From: Massilia frigida
GTDB lineage: Bacteria; Pseudomonadota; Gammaproteobacteria; Burkholderiales; Burkholderiaceae_D
Length of the DNA stretch: 64,000 nucleotides
Direction of reading: 5' to 3'
Assembly (NCBI RefSeq): GCF_011682175.1
Contig: NZ_WHJG01000038.1
Coordinates: forward strand, 1 to 64,000
Shown: piece after piece, positions 19,046-30,182 of the stretch
Numbering within the stretch: position 1 is the first letter of the stretch
Layout of the letters: every line of letters starts with the position of its first letter
The notes under the pieces: model-generated
What the model saw: only the letters and a program-made list of their open reading frames with translations
Database searches by the model: none
What the model was told of the DNA's origin: nothing
Position numbers and translations under genes: made by a program

Positions 19046-19160
19046 GCGCTTGCCGGGGAGAACCGTCCATTCGATACTGAATCACACTGTACGGTATCAA
19101 CACCGGCCATGACCGGTCAAACCGGCACGGACCATAAAAAAACACCTTGGAGGAGTCACC

Positions 19161-21224
19161 ATGAAACGTCTGTCAAGCCAGCTCGGCTGGGCTGCGCTGT
19201 CGGTTTTCGGCGCGTGCGCGCTGGGCTATATCGCGCTCAAGCGCGGCGAAGCCATCAATGCGATCTGGATCGTCGCCGCGGCGCTCTGCGTGTACCTGAT
19301 CGCCTACCGCTTCTATAGCCAGTTCATCGCCGACAAGGTGCTCGGACTCGATCCCAAGCGCCAGACCCCGGCCTACAAGTTCAACGATGGGCTCGACTAC
19401 GTGCCCACCAATAAATACGTGCTGTTCGGCCACCATTTCGCCGCCATCGCCGGCGCCGGTCCCCTGGTCGGCCCGGTGCTGGCCGCACAGATGGGCTACC
19501 TGCCCGGCATGATGTGGATCCTGGCCGGCGTGGTGCTGGCCGGCGCGGTGCAGGATTTCATCATCCTGTTCATTTCCACGCGGCGCGATGGCCGTTCGCT
19601 CGGCGACCTGATCAAATCGGAACTGGGCGACATTCCCGGCGTCATCGCCCTGCTCGGCACCTTCATGATCATGGTCATCATTCTCGCCGTGCTGGCGCTG
19701 ATCGTGGTCAAGGCCCTGAGCGGCTCGCCGTGGGGCAGTTTCACCGTCATGGCCACCATTCCCATCGCCCTGTTCATGGGCGTGTACTCGCGTTACGTGC
19801 GCGTGGGACGGATCGGCGAAGTGTCGCTGATCGGCTTCGTGCTGCTGATGCTGGCCATCATCGGCGGCCAGCTTGTGCAGGAACACGCCGTGCTCGGCCC
19901 CATGTTCACCTTCACCGGCACCGAACTGACCTGGATGCTGATCGGCTACGGCTTCGTCGCTTCCGTGATTCCCGTGTGGCTGCTGCTGGCGCCGCGCGAC
20001 TACCTGTCGACCTTCCTGAAGATCGGCACCATCGTCGGCCTGGCGATCGGCATCCTGATCGTCGCCCCGGACCTGAAAATGCCGGCGGTGACCAAATTCA
20101 TCGATGGCAGCGGCCCGGTCTGGTCGGGCAGCCTGTTCCCCTTCCTGTTCATTACCATTGCCTGCGGCGCGGTATCGGGTTTCCATGCGCTCATTTCTTC
20201 CGGCACCACGCCGAAGATGATTGAAAACGAGCAGCACGCGCGCTTCATCGGCTATGGCGCGATGCTGATGGAATCGTTCGTCGCCATCATGGCGCTGGTG
20301 GCCGCCTCGACCATCGAGCCGGGCATTTACTTTGCGATGAACAGCCCGGCCGCACTGCTCGGCACGACGGCCGAATCGGCGGCCGCGGCCGTGACGCAGA
20401 TGGGCTTTGTCATCACGCCCGAGATGCTGACCCAGACCGCGAAGGATGTCGGCGAGCACAGCATCATTTCGCGCGCCGGCGGCGCCCCGACCCTGGCGGT
20501 AGGCATGGCCAACATCCTGTCGAACGTCATCGGCGGCAAGACCATGATGGCCTTCTGGTACCACTTCGCGATCCTGTTCGAAGCCCTGTTCATTCTCACG
20601 GCGGTGGACGCCGGCACCCGCGCCGGGCGCTTCATGCTGCAAGACTTGCTGGGCACCTTCGCGCCGTCGCTCAAGCGCACCGAATCGATCCCCGCCAACC
20701 TGATCGCCACCTCGCTGTGCGTGGCGGCCTGGGGCTACTTCCTGTACCAGGGCGTGGTCGATCCGCTGGGCGGCATCAACACCCTGTGGCCGCTGTTCGG
20801 CATCGCCAACCAGATGCTGGCCGGGATCGCCCTGATCCTCGCCACCTGCGTGCTGTTCAAGATGAAGCGCGCCAGGTTTGCGTGGGTCACCATGGTCCCG
20901 ACCGCCTGGCTGCTGGCCTGCACCCTGACCGCCGGCTGGCAAAAGATTTTCCACGACAATGTGCGCATCGGTTTCGTGGCCCACGCCCAGAAATTCCAGG
21001 CGGCAATCGACCAGGGCACCGTGCTGGCACCGGCCAAGTCGATGGCCCAGATGCACCAGATCGTGTTCAACGATTACCTCGATGCCTCGCTGGCCGGCTT
21101 CTTCATGTTCGTGGTGTTGTCGGTACTGGTGTTCGGCGCGCGCACGGTGCTCAAGGCGCGCGCCGCTGCCGCGCCGAGCTCGCAGGAAACCGCCTTCGTC
21201 GCCAACGCGGCCACGCCCGCATGA
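19161..21224 (+). CDS. cstA: Carbon starvation protein A family transporter
   Basis: 687 residues with about 16-18 hydrophobic segments. Family signatures are visible: [23 protein letters not shown] near residue 60, [83 protein letters not shown] and [14 protein letters not shown]. Members import peptides (CstA) or pyruvate (BtsT/YjiY) across the inner membrane under carbon limitation; which substrate applies here is not decidable. The GGAGGAG ribosome site is 5 bases before ATG. It overlaps the ybdD-type gene by four bases and is divergent from a Cache kinase/NarL regulator pair that probably controls it. Confidence 0.94.
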   Translation: MKRLSSQLGWAALSVFGACALGYIALKRGEAINAIWIVAAALCVYLIAYRFYSQFIADKVLGLDPKRQTPAYKFNDGLDYVPTNKYVLFGHHFAAIAGAGPLVGPVLAAQMGYLPGMMWILAGVVLAGAVQDFIILFISTRRDGRSLGDLIKSELGDIPGVIALLGTFMIMVIILAVLALIVVKALSGSPWGSFTVMATIPIALFMGVYSRYVRVGRIGEVSLIGFVLLMLAIIGGQLVQEHAVLGPMFTFTGTELTWMLIGYGFVASVIPVWLLLAPRDYLSTFLKIGTIVGLAIGILIVAPDLKMPAVTKFIDGSGPVWSGSLFPFLFITIACGAVSGFHALISSGTTPKMIENEQHARFIGYGAMLMESFVAIMALVAASTIEPGIYFAMNSPAALLGTTAESAAAAVTQMGFVITPEMLTQTAKDVGEHSIISRAGGAPTLAVGMANILSNVIGGKTMMAFWYHFAILFEALFILTAVDAGTRAGRFMLQDLLGTFAPSLKRTESIPANLIATSLCVAAWGYFLYQGVVDPLGGINTLWPLFGIANQMLAGIALILATCVLFKMKRARFAWVTMVPTAWLLACTLTAGWQKIFHDNVRIGFVAHAQKFQAAIDQGTVLAPAKSMAQMHQIVFNDYLDASLAGFFMFVVLSVLVFGARTVLKARAAAAPSSQETAFVANAATPA

Positions 21225-21448
21225 GCATGTTCAGCACCCTGCTCGACGCCGGCAGCGGCCTGGCCCAGGCCGGCCGCTATCTCGGGCAAAGCATGCGCCT
21301 GATGGTCGGCCTGCCCGAGTACGACACCTATGTGGCGCATATGGAGGCGACCCATCCGGGCCAGCCGATGATGAGCTACGAGGCGTTCTTCCGCGAGCGC
21401 CAGGAAGCGCGTTATGGCGGCGCGGGCAAGCGCGGTGGGTGTTGCTGA
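21221..21448 (+). CDS. YbdD/YjiX family small protein, CstA partner
   Basis: 75 residues, cytoplasmic. The family core is present: [20 protein letters not shown], then [23 protein letters not shown] and a Cys-Cys end. In enterobacteria the homologous small gene is always next to cstA or btsT and is thought to assist transporter function. Start and cstA stop overlap as ATGA. Slightly longer at the N-terminus than the usual 65-67 residues. Confidence 0.92.
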   Translation: MSMFSTLLDAGSGLAQAGRYLGQSMRLMVGLPEYDTYVAHMEATHPGQPMMSYEAFFRERQEARYGGAGKRGGCC

Positions 21449-21470
21449 CAGGCCACACAGAGTCAATACA

Positions 21471-21496
21471 GGGACGCTTCGGCGTCCCTTTTCTTT
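21471..21496 (+). terminator. Intrinsic terminator of cstA-ybdD
   Basis: Stem GGGACGC/GCGTCCC with a TTCG tetraloop followed by TTTTCTTT, 22 bases after the ybdD stop. Confidence 0.92.
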
Positions 21497-21588
21497 GCGC
21501 GCCTCGACCCGGGCCTGGGTCCGCCGCCACGAATGACAGGGTCGGGCCGGGCAAGCGAATGAAACGCAACCTGACCAACAAGCATGTG

Positions 21589-22218
21589 TTAAGAGGGAAG
21601 GACGGAATCGGGCTCCAGAGGCGCCAGCCTGGACGAGTCTGATCGCGCAGCGCGAAGCGCCAGGATGTTGTCCTGCATGGCGCGCGAGCGGAGGCTCTCG
21701 ATGCGCGAGGAAAGCGCAATTTTCGTGTCGGCTTTGGCGCGCGCCGCACTGGCCATGCGGGCAACCAGCGCCTGGAGGTCATTGACCGACAGAATTCGAT
21801 GAAATTGCTGATCCTTGCTGATGAAGACGAGCGAATGACGCTTGCGGGCCAGCAGTTCGATGACGTTGCTCAGCGTTCCGGTGCTCATGCCATCCCACAC
21901 CATGAGCCCCAGGTCGGCCGCGTTTGCCATCGCCACGTCTTTCGCTGTGAAATAGGCACGGGAGTGCTTCGCATGGTAGGTCGTGACCTGGCACACAGGC
22001 CAGCCGCCGACGTTATTGCGGGGCAGGTCACCGCTGCAGTAGATCGTCACCTTGCGGGCGCCCTGATCGAACAGGAACTGCTGGATGACGCGGTCCGCGC
22101 CGTCCGCATCGCCGACGATCACGTCGTCATTCATCGATAGAATATTCATGATGCGCACCTGCACGTCGTCGTGCAGATGCCTGATCTTGATCGAGCCCGC
22201 GAGAAATACCGTAGTCAT
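21589..22218 (-). CDS. SLOG-fold (YspA/DUF2493-like) nucleotide-binding protein
   Basis: 209 residues, not recognised as a named protein. Residues 1-135 match the SLOG Rossmannoid pattern: strand VFLAGSI; the glycine-rich loop VIVGDADGADRVIQQFL, comparable to GGARGADR of DUF2493; strand KVTIYCSGD; then KDVAMANAADLGLMVWDGMSTGTLSNVIELL, matching the late AD..L..WDG.S.GT motif. The last 70 residues are a basic helical tail (SVNDLQALVARMASAARAKA...). SLOG families are predicted to bind or process NAD-derived nucleotides, often in conflict or signalling systems; no partner gene is adjacent. GGGAGG lies nine bases before the ATG. Monocistronic, convergent with cstA-ybdD. Confidence 0.65.
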   Translation of the reverse strand: MTTVFLAGSIKIRHLHDDVQVRIMNILSMNDDVIVGDADGADRVIQQFLFDQGARKVTIYCSGDLPRNNVGGWPVCQVTTYHAKHSRAYFTAKDVAMANAADLGLMVWDGMSTGTLSNVIELLARKRHSLVFISKDQQFHRILSVNDLQALVARMASAARAKADTKIALSSRIESLRSRAMQDNILALRAARSDSSRLAPLEPDSVLPS

Positions 22219-22455
22219 CTTGGGCGCCTCCCAGTTAGTACCGCCACGTAAGCATGTCAATCTCCTGTCAGGCTAGGCGGGCACCGGTCGTCACACGCCG
22301 GACGCCAGCGGCACCAATGCGGCTCCCCCTGTCGCATTTTTTGACACCGTCCCGACACCTTTGTTCCTTGTCAAAGTCGTGCCAGATCAATCCCCGTATA
22401 TTTTTCCTGCGGGACATATTTCCCGGATCTCACCACCTTCTGCCGAGTCGTCCCC

Positions 22456-25383
22456 ATGCTGAACTTTGAACGCTCAAGCCTGAACAAAAAACTGACGATC
22501 ATTTCGTTCCTGTCGACCGGCACCGCGCTGTTCTTTGTCTTCATCGCCTTCGCCGTCACCTCGGTCCTTGGCCACCGCAAGGACGAAGGCATGCAGCTCT
22601 CCTCGTTTGCCGGCGTGATCGGCACCAATAGCGTCGACGCCCTGATGTTCAACGACCGCGACCAGGCCACCGCCACCTTGTCCGCGCTCAAGGCCAAGGT
22701 CGAAATATCCAACGCGGTCTTGTTCGACCGCAAAGGTAAACTCTTTGCCCGCTACGTGCGCAGCGGCCAGGCCGAACCGGAACCGAGCGCCCCGGAAATG
22801 AACCTGGACGAAGACGTGCTGGCCGAGGCGAGCCGCCAGGGCAGCCGCTTCTGGTCCAGCCGCATGCGCCTGTACCGCCCTATCATCAACGGCAACTACC
22901 AGGTCGGCATCGTCATGATCGAAGCCGACCTGACCCTGATGTGGCTCGACATCCTCAAGAGCCTGGGCGTGATCGCCGCCGCCATGGGCGGCTCGCTGAT
23001 GATGTCGCTGATGCTGGCCAGCCGCTTCAAGGCCAGCATCGCCGACCCGGTGGCCAAGCTGATCAATGCGGCGCAAAAGGTCTCGGCCAGCCAGAACTAC
23101 AACCTGCGCATCCCGCACGAGCGCACCGACGAAATGGGTTTGCTGATCGACAGCTTCAACGCCATGCTGGCCCAGATCGAAGGACGCGGCGCCGCCCTCA
23201 CCCACCACCGCGACGAACTCGAACGCCAGGTCAGCGTGCGCACCGAGCAGCTGGAAAAGGCCAAGAACGCGGCCGAAGCAGCCAGCCGCGCCAAGAGCGC
23301 CTTCCTGGCCACCATGAGCCACGAAATCCGCACTCCCATGAATGGCGTGCTCGGCATGACCGAAATGCTGCTGAGCACAGCGCTGAACGACACCCAGCGC
23401 AATTACACCAAACTGGTCAAGCGCTCCGGCGAACACTTACTGGTGATCATCAACGACATCCTCGACTTTTCCAAGATCGAGGCTGGCAAATTGTCGATCG
23501 AGTACATCAACTTCAACCTGTGGGATTTGCTCGACGACATCAACACCATCTACACCCCGCAAGCCCAGGCCAAGGGGATCGCGCTCGACTTTGCCATCGC
23601 CAACGATATCCCGATCGCCATCTGCGGCGATCCCAACCGCCTGCGCCAGATCATGGCTAACCTGATCGGCAATGCGCTCAAGTTCACCGACCGCGGCCAG
23701 ATCCTGGCCAAGGTCGATGTCGAAACCGAAGACGGCGCCAGCGTCGGCCTGCGCTTCGAGGTGCACGACACCGGCATTGGCGTCTCGCGCGAAGCGCGCA
23801 GCCGGATCTTCGACGCCTTTTCCCAGGCCGACAGCTCGACCACGCGCAAGTACGGCGGCACCGGCCTGGGCCTGGCCATTTCGCGCCAGCTGGTCGAACT
23901 GATGGGCGGCAAGATCGGGGTCGACAACGCCCCCACCCAGGGCTCGGTCTTCTGGTTCACGGTCAGCTTCGACAAGCGCCGGGTCGACCCCAACATGCTC
24001 GACGCCAGCCTGCGCATGACCGAGGGCATGCGCGTGCTGATCGTCGACGAGCAGGCCGACAGCCGCGCCAGCCTCGAACACCAGCTGGCCGAATGGCAGG
24101 TCGCCAGCGACAGCGCGGTGTCGGCCCGCGATGCGGTCGACCGCCTGCTGGCCGCGTCCCACGGCGGGCGCCCCTACGAAGTGGCGATCATCGACATGGA
24201 CCTGGAGCGCACCAGCGGGCTGTCGCTGGCGGCCGGCATCAAGGGCGACCCCGCCACCAGCGCCACCCGCATCATGCTCATCAGCGACAACCGGATGGCG
24301 GCCGACCCGGTGCAGCGGCGCGAAGCGGGCGTGGCCTACCAGCTGATCAAACCGGCGCGCGCGGCCGACCTGTTCGAATGCATCATGACGCGTCCGCGCG
24401 GCAAGCCGGTATCGGCCCTGGTGCCAGGGCCGGTGACGCACGCGCCGCTGGCGCCGGCCGGCCGCAAGCTGCGCCGCCAGCGCGTGCTGCTGGCCGAGGA
24501 CAACCCGGTCAACGTCGAAGTGGCCACCGCCATGCTCGACTCGCTCGGCCTGGGCGTGTACTGCGCACGCAACGGCGCCGAAGCGCTGGCCGCCGCCCGC
24601 ACCGACGGCTACGACGTGGTGCTGATGGATTGCCAGATGCCGGTGATGGATGGTTTTGCCGCCACCGCCGAAATCCGCCGCCACGAACGCGAATGCGGGC
24701 GCGCGCGCACCCTGCCCATCATCGCGATTACCGCCAACGCGCTGCAGGGCGACCAGGAAGCCTGCCTCGCGGCCGGGATGGACGACTACCTGAGCAAGCC
24801 ATTCAGCCAGCAGGAGCTGGCCGCCGTGCTGGGACGCTGGATCGCGCTGCCGCTGGCCACCAGCGTGCACCACGGCGGCGCGGCGATGGCGCCGCCTGCG
24901 CCTGCGCCCGCGCCCGCGCCGCACGTGCCGGTGCCGCGCGAAGCCGGCCCGCACGACCCCGTGCTGCGCGAGGCCGAGCCAAGGATGGCGGCCGCGCGCG
25001 CGCCAGCCACGCCGGGCGCGGCGCAGCGCGACGTCATCAACCGCCACGCGCTGGAAAACATCCGGGCGCTGAGCAAGGAGCGCGGCGACGCGCTGGTGCA
25101 AAAAGTGATTGCGGCGTATGTCGACGACACCCCGCAGCACCTGCGCACGCTGCGCAAGGCCATTACCGGGCTCGATCCGGGCAACCTGCGCAAGGTTGCG
25201 CACAGCCTCAAGTCGAGCAGCGCCAACGTCGGCGCCGAAACGCTGGCGCAGATGTGCAAAGACATGGAAACACTGGGCCGCACCGACACCACCGAAGGCG
25301 CGTCCGGCATCCTTACCGACATGGAGCGGGAATTCCAGGCCGTGTGCCACTCGCTCAATGCCCTCCTAGAGAAGGAACATTAA
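22456..25383 (+). CDS. Hybrid histidine kinase with two receiver domains and Hpt
   Basis: 975 residues. Membrane segment one (about 14-35); a periplasmic CHASE8-like sensor (about 40-155; [19 protein letters not shown]); membrane segment two (about 160-188); HAMP (to about 245); coiled coil; HisKA with [14 protein letters not shown]; HATPase ([21 protein letters not shown]). A first receiver (about 515-640) has VDEQ and [12 protein letters not shown] second receiver (about 670-795) has [14 protein letters not shown] and LSKPF. A Pro/Ala linker precedes an Hpt domain with phospho-His in [12 protein letters not shown]. This is a full phosphorelay in one chain. The adjacent REC-PAS-GGDEF-EAL gene two bases downstream is the likely recipient. 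The stimulus is unknown. Confidence 0.9.
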   Translation: MLNFERSSLNKKLTIISFLSTGTALFFVFIAFAVTSVLGHRKDEGMQLSSFAGVIGTNSVDALMFNDRDQATATLSALKAKVEISNAVLFDRKGKLFARYVRSGQAEPEPSAPEMNLDEDVLAEASRQGSRFWSSRMRLYRPIINGNYQVGIVMIEADLTLMWLDILKSLGVIAAAMGGSLMMSLMLASRFKASIADPVAKLINAAQKVSASQNYNLRIPHERTDEMGLLIDSFNAMLAQIEGRGAALTHHRDELERQVSVRTEQLEKAKNAAEAASRAKSAFLATMSHEIRTPMNGVLGMTEMLLSTALNDTQRNYTKLVKRSGEHLLVIINDILDFSKIEAGKLSIEYINFNLWDLLDDINTIYTPQAQAKGIALDFAIANDIPIAICGDPNRLRQIMANLIGNALKFTDRGQILAKVDVETEDGASVGLRFEVHDTGIGVSREARSRIFDAFSQADSSTTRKYGGTGLGLAISRQLVELMGGKIGVDNAPTQGSVFWFTVSFDKRRVDPNMLDASLRMTEGMRVLIVDEQADSRASLEHQLAEWQVASDSAVSARDAVDRLLAASHGGRPYEVAIIDMDLERTSGLSLAAGIKGDPATSATRIMLISDNRMAADPVQRREAGVAYQLIKPARAADLFECIMTRPRGKPVSALVPGPVTHAPLAPAGRKLRRQRVLLAEDNPVNVEVATAMLDSLGLGVYCARNGAEALAAARTDGYDVVLMDCQMPVMDGFAATAEIRRHERECGRARTLPIIAITANALQGDQEACLAAGMDDYLSKPFSQQELAAVLGRWIALPLATSVHHGGAAMAPPAPAPAPAPHVPVPREAGPHDPVLREAEPRMAAARAPATPGAAQRDVINRHALENIRALSKERGDALVQKVIAAYVDDTPQHLRTLRKAITGLDPGNLRKVAHSLKSSSANVGAETLAQMCKDMETLGRTDTTEGASGILTDMEREFQAVCHSLNALLEKEH

Positions 25384-25385
25384 AA

Positions 25386-27491
25386 ATGGCTGCTACCCCA
25401 ATCAAGCGCGGCGTCGTCCTGGTGGCGGACGACGATCCGGTCATGCGCCTGCTGATGCTCGAAATGCTCGGCCAGGTCGGCCTGGACGCGATCGAAGCGG
25501 AGGACGGGCTGCAGGCCGTCGTCCTGTACCAGAGCATGGCGCCGGACCTGATCCTGCTCGATGTCGACATGCCCAACATGGACGGTTTTTCGGCCTGCCG
25601 CGAAATCCGCCGCATCGAGACCGGGGCGCCGGTACCGATCATCATGGTCACCGGCGGCGACGACATCGAAGCGGTCACCAACGCCTACGAGGCCGGCGCC
25701 ACCGACTTCGTGTCGAAACCGATCAACTGGCCGATCCTCGGCCACCGCGTGCTGTACGTGCTGCGCGCCAGCGACGCCATCGTGCGGCTGCGCATCGCCG
25801 ACGCCCACAACCGCGCGGTGCTGGCCGCCATCCCCGACACCTTTTTCCGGCTCGGCAAGGACGGCGTCTACCTCGATTACGAACAGGGCCACGACGCCTC
25901 GGCCGCCATTCCCGCCGAACTGTGCGTGGGCAAGCACATCACCGAAGTGCTCCCGCGCGACATCGCCGAGCGCCTGCTCGAACAGATGCACTGCGTGCTC
26001 GATACCCAGCACGTGCGCTCGGTCGAATATGAACTGGCCAGTTTCGGCATGGTGCAGCATTTCGAGGCGCGCCTGGTGGCCACCGGTCCCGACGAAGTGC
26101 TTGGACTGGTGCGCGACATCAGCGAGCGGCGCCGCACCGAGGAACAGATCCGCCGCCTGGCCTATTGCGACAGCCTGACCGGCATCCCGAACCGCCAGGC
26201 GTTTCTCGAAACGCTGGAACGCGAACTGCACCGCTCCAAGGTCGGCAAGAAAAAGTTCGCGGTGCTGTTCATGGACCTGGACGCCTTCAAGCGCATCAAC
26301 GACACCCTGGGCCACAACGTGGGCGACCATCTGCTCAAGATCGTCTCGGAGCGCCTGCGCGAAACCATCCGCCCGAGCGACCTGGTCTCGCGCGGGGACC
26401 AGTCGCACAACCTGGCGCGCCTGGGCGGCGACGAATTCACGATCCTCATTCCCGACCTGGAGCGGGTCGAGAATGCGCTCAATGTGGCGCACCGGGTCAA
26501 GGAAGCGATGCGCCGTCCCTTCCTGATCGAGGGGCATGAGATTTTTGTCACGGCCAGCATCGGCATTTCGCTGTTCCCGGAAGACGGCGACGATTGCGAC
26601 TCGCTGCTCAAGTTCGCCGACACCGCCATGTATCACGCCAAGAACTGCGGCAAGAACAACGCCAAGTTATACAGTTCCTCGCTGACCATGCAGATCATGA
26701 GCCACGTCAAGCTCGAAGTGGGCTTGCGCAAGGCGCTCAGGAACGAAGAACTGTATTTGCTGTACCAGCCGCAGATCGACGTGTGCTCGTCCGACATCGT
26801 CGGCGTCGAAGCGCTGGTGCGCTGGCGTCATCCGGAACGCGGCATCATCTCGCCGACCGAGTTCATTCCGCTGGCCGAGGAAACGGGGCTGATCGTGCCG
26901 ATCGGCGAGTGGGTCTTGCGCACCGCCTGCAACCAGGCCAAGGCCTGGCAAAAGGTGACCGGGCGCGCGATCCGCATGGCGGTCAATCTGTCGGCCAAGC
27001 AGTTCAAGGATGAAAACCTGACCCAGATCGTGCTCTCGGCGCTGCACGATTCGGGGCTCGATCCCAAGATGCTTGAGCTGGAACTGACCGAAGGGACGCT
27101 GATGGACGACGCCAAGGCGACCATGGCGACCCTGGAGCAGTTGCGCGGGATCGGCGTGTATCTGTCGATCGACGACTTCGGGACCGGGTACTCGTCGATG
27201 AATTATCTGAAGCGCTTTGACGTGCGCGCGCTCAAGATCGACAAGAGCTTCATTTGCGGGCTGCCGCAGGATTCGGAAAACGCCGCCATCACGCGCGCCA
27301 TCATCGCCATGGCGCATGGATTGAAAATGGTGGTGGTGGCCGAAGGCGTGGAGACCGATGAACAGCTGGTGCTGCTGGAGGAGTACGGGTGCGACCTGGT
27401 GCAGGGGTTCTATCTGGGGCACCCGTCGCCGCATGAATCGATCACGCTGATGCTCAATAAAGCTGGGGCGATGGCGCTGGCGATGAAATAG
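25386..27491 (+). CDS. REC-PAS-GGDEF-EAL response regulator
   Basis: 701 residues. Receiver domain (about 8-130) with ADDDP, phosphoacceptor D in [13 protein letters not shown] and Lys in FVSKPI; PAS-like domain (about 145-250); GGDEF domain (about 255-430) with an intact LGGDEF active site and [14 protein letters not shown] domain (about 440-695) with [32 protein letters not shown] and AEGVET. Both catalytic signatures look complete, so phosphorylation by the upstream hybrid kinase could switch net c-di-GMP synthesis or hydrolysis. The ATG follows GAAGGAACATTAAAA and starts two bases after the kinase stop. Confidence 0.92.
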   Translation: MAATPIKRGVVLVADDDPVMRLLMLEMLGQVGLDAIEAEDGLQAVVLYQSMAPDLILLDVDMPNMDGFSACREIRRIETGAPVPIIMVTGGDDIEAVTNAYEAGATDFVSKPINWPILGHRVLYVLRASDAIVRLRIADAHNRAVLAAIPDTFFRLGKDGVYLDYEQGHDASAAIPAELCVGKHITEVLPRDIAERLLEQMHCVLDTQHVRSVEYELASFGMVQHFEARLVATGPDEVLGLVRDISERRRTEEQIRRLAYCDSLTGIPNRQAFLETLERELHRSKVGKKKFAVLFMDLDAFKRINDTLGHNVGDHLLKIVSERLRETIRPSDLVSRGDQSHNLARLGGDEFTILIPDLERVENALNVAHRVKEAMRRPFLIEGHEIFVTASIGISLFPEDGDDCDSLLKFADTAMYHAKNCGKNNAKLYSSSLTMQIMSHVKLEVGLRKALRNEELYLLYQPQIDVCSSDIVGVEALVRWRHPERGIISPTEFIPLAEETGLIVPIGEWVLRTACNQAKAWQKVTGRAIRMAVNLSAKQFKDENLTQIVLSALHDSGLDPKMLELELTEGTLMDDAKATMATLEQLRGIGVYLSIDDFGTGYSSMNYLKRFDVRALKIDKSFICGLPQDSENAAITRAIIAMAHGLKMVVVAEGVETDEQLVLLEEYGCDLVQGFYLGHPSPHESITLMLNKAGAMALAMK

Positions 27492-27524
27492 CATCACGGC
27501 TTCCCGGAACCCACAGTCTTCTAT

Positions 27525-27566
27525 CCGTCGCCCCCGCCGAGTGCCGCCTTGGCGCGGGGGCGACGG
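27525..27566. terminator. Hairpin between convergent genes
   Basis: Perfect 13-bp arms CCGTCGCCCCCGC and GCGGGGGCGACGG around a 16-base loop, placed between the stop codons at 27491 and 27568. It lacks a T-tract on either strand but is probably a shared transcription end. Confidence 0.55.
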
Positions 27567-27567
27567 G

Positions 27568-29967
27568 TCATTTGAACGTCAGCGTATGCCGCGCCACCCC
27601 CGGCAGCAACGGCGTCGATTTCCCGCTCACCCAATCGGCGTGGCCGTCCATGAAAAACGGCGACAGCGGATGCCCGCTCTGCCCACCCGGCATGTTGAAC
27701 ACGCCCTGCTCTTCCTTCCCGGGCGACACCGTCATCCGCTCCGACTGTCCGAAGTTTTTGCCCGCCACGCGCGGCATGTTGGCGTCGCCAGGGAGCATAT
27801 CGGCCGGTGCGCTCAGCCAGCGTGCCATGAATGGCGCCGCCAAGGCAATCGGATGCGCAATCGCCGCCGTATTGCGTTGACCCCATGTAGCCGCCGCCAA
27901 CGGCGTGCCGTCGGCCGCCAGTTCCGCGATCACCCTGTCGATCGCTTCTAGCTGCACCGACTGCCAGTTCGCGTGCCCCGGCGGCAGCCAGGCCAGCGGC
28001 TGCTCGTCGAGCAGGCGCGTGACCACTTCCGGCCAGCGCGATGTCGCCAGCGCCATGTTCGACTTGGGATGCAGCGCGGCCAGCTCGCCATCGACGCCCT
28101 CCAACAGCACGCTCCCCACCGACCACATGAAGTGGCGCGCCAGCCGGTAGCCGACCGAGTCGACGCTGGCGCGTCCGCTCCAGCTCTTGTTCAACAGCGC
28201 CAGGAACTGCGCGCGCTGCGGCTTGCCTTGCAGCGCCGCCGCATCGAGCACCTTGATCGCGCGCTCGCGCCACGGAGCGATGAACAGCGCGCGGTCGTCC
28301 AGCGCCACGCCGTACACGCCCGCCAGGTCGGTCTTCGGTCCGAGTGCGGCCAGTCCGTCGCGTATCTGGCGGTTGCGCGCGCCGATATCGAAGCCGCCGT
28401 CGCCGAGGATCAGCGCGTGCGCGCCGTTCAACTGGCGGCTATTGGCGGTGGACAGCTGGCCACCGGGCGGATTGACCACGCGCGGATAATCGGCCGGCGC
28501 CAGCGCACCGTCGAAACTGGCCTGCCCGCCATCGACCGCCAGCGGAAAGGTGGCGCCGCTGCCCGGCTGCGTGCGGCGCGGCAGCGGGCCGGAGATGGTC
28601 CAGCCAATATTGCCCTTGTCGTCGCCGCCGACGAAATTCTGCGACGGGATGCCGATGGTGGCTGCGATCGCCAGGGCTTCATCGAGCGTGTCGACCGTCT
28701 CCAGCCGGATCGGATCGAGATTGAGCGAGGCCGGCGCGTGCGCCAGCCAGTGGATGGCATACGGCCTCCCGCCGCTCTCGCGCACGGGACCGAGCGAGGT
28801 GTCGAGCACCGTCATCTTCTCGGCTGGCGCGCCCTTCACCAAAATGGTTTCGACCACGCCGACCGGCTTCTCCCAGCCCGCCGGAGTGCGCAACTGGTCC
28901 GGGTGCTGCGGGTCCTGGCCCAGCATCACCAGGTCCAGCAAATCGGCGTAGCTGTTGGTGTAGCCCCAGGCGACATGGCCGTTGCTGCCGGCGATGATGA
29001 CCGGCGGTGCGCCCGGCAAGGTGACGCCGACGATGCGGCGCGGCGCGCCCTTGGCGTCGGGGTATTGAATCGCCAGGCGGTACCAGATGTTGGGCAGTGA
29101 CAGGCCGAGATGCATGTCGTCGGCGATGATCGCCACGCCATCCTTGCTGCGGCTGCCGGCCAGCGCCCAGTTGTTGCTGCCGACCGAGTCGATGAAGTCG
29201 GCCGCGGCGCTCTTGTGGGCGCCGGCTTGACGCGGCTTGCCCCACCATGCCGGCGGCAGCGGCGGCACCGGCACCGGCGTGAACGCGACACCGTCGGCGT
29301 CGAGCGGGGCATCCCACTTGCTGGCCTCGGGCAGCAGGAAGGCCAGCTGCGCGGGGTCGCTGTGGTCGCGGATCCAGCCGCGGGTCAGTTCGCGCGGTTC
29401 GACCGTGCCTTGCAGGTCGAAGTACATCGCGCACACCACCAGCAGCGAGTCTTCGACGCTCCAGGGACGCGGTTTGACGCCGAGCAGGGCGTATTCGAAT
29501 GGGTTGGCGCCAAGCGCCCCCAGGCCGGCGTTGACGCCGGCGACATAGCGGTCGAGCAGCTGGCGGTCGGCGGGAGCGAGCAGCTTGAGCGACGCGGCCA
29601 CGCGCGCGCGGAAGCGGTGCAGGCGGTTGGCACGGTCGCGCGGCAAGGCGCGTGCGCCGAACAGTTCGGCCAGTTCGCCGGCGCCCGTGCGGCGCAGCAA
29701 ATCCATCTGGAAGAAGCGTTCCTGCGCATGCACGAAGCCAGTCGCGTAGGCCACGTCGGCGCGGCGCTCGCCGCTGATCAGCGGCACGCCGCGCTCGTCG
29801 CGCGCCACCGTGACCGGGGCCGACAGGCCGGGCGCCCGCATCTCGCCATCGAGCCGGGCCAGGCTGGCGCGCAGGTACAGCCACATGGCCAGCGCAGCGA
29901 GCACCAGCAGAACAAGCAGGCCGAGCAGCAGCCGTAAGGACCAGACTTTGATTCCACGCGTACGCAT
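27568..29967 (-). CDS. Penicillin acylase family (Ntn-hydrolase) protein
   Basis: 799 residues. The N-terminal membrane anchor or uncleaved signal (about 10-33) is followed by the alpha chain beginning PVTVARDERGVPLISG. The self-cleavage site and catalytic serine of the beta chain lie in SVGSNNWAL near residue 262, followed by the family's ADDMHLGLSLPNIWY. Family members cleave amide bonds of beta-lactams, acyl-homoserine lactones or other N-acyl compounds after autoproteolysis; the substrate is not predictable. The C-terminus has the usual GQSGHPLSPFFMDGHADW. The start at 29967 has GGGGAA six bases upstream; longer in-frame starts add a non-hydrophobic extension. Monocistronic; periplasmic face expected. 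Confidence 0.88.
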   Translation of the reverse strand: MRTRGIKVWSLRLLLGLLVLLVLAALAMWLYLRASLARLDGEMRAPGLSAPVTVARDERGVPLISGERRADVAYATGFVHAQERFFQMDLLRRTGAGELAELFGARALPRDRANRLHRFRARVAASLKLLAPADRQLLDRYVAGVNAGLGALGANPFEYALLGVKPRPWSVEDSLLVVCAMYFDLQGTVEPRELTRGWIRDHSDPAQLAFLLPEASKWDAPLDADGVAFTPVPVPPLPPAWWGKPRQAGAHKSAAADFIDSVGSNNWALAGSRSKDGVAIIADDMHLGLSLPNIWYRLAIQYPDAKGAPRRIVGVTLPGAPPVIIAGSNGHVAWGYTNSYADLLDLVMLGQDPQHPDQLRTPAGWEKPVGVVETILVKGAPAEKMTVLDTSLGPVRESGGRPYAIHWLAHAPASLNLDPIRLETVDTLDEALAIAATIGIPSQNFVGGDDKGNIGWTISGPLPRRTQPGSGATFPLAVDGGQASFDGALAPADYPRVVNPPGGQLSTANSRQLNGAHALILGDGGFDIGARNRQIRDGLAALGPKTDLAGVYGVALDDRALFIAPWRERAIKVLDAAALQGKPQRAQFLALLNKSWSGRASVDSVGYRLARHFMWSVGSVLLEGVDGELAALHPKSNMALATSRWPEVVTRLLDEQPLAWLPPGHANWQSVQLEAIDRVIAELAADGTPLAAATWGQRNTAAIAHPIALAAPFMARWLSAPADMLPGDANMPRVAGKNFGQSERMTVSPGKEEQGVFNMPGGQSGHPLSPFFMDGHADWVSGKSTPLLPGVARHTLTFK

Positions 29968-30182
29968 AACATTCCCCGGGGTTGATTTCGCAAGGCATCT
30001 TGCCAGAAAAATCAGGCTGCGCGCAAACATTGTTGACGCCAACCACGGCGCGAGACTGGAACATGTGCGAGGTTCCCCTTGACCGTTTGACATGGATCAC
30101 GCCCCCTATCCAGCAGCCCTCTTAAGCTATGTCAAGGAGATACACGACCATGCGCAAAGTCGGTGTGCGAAAGGAGATAGTG

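Noticed and set aside
22341-22402. Promoter for the hybrid kinase gene (TTGTCA and TATATT, or TTGACA)
   Set aside because: Spacing is 23 bases for the first pair and no -10 follows the second at 16-18 bases, so the call would be arbitrary.
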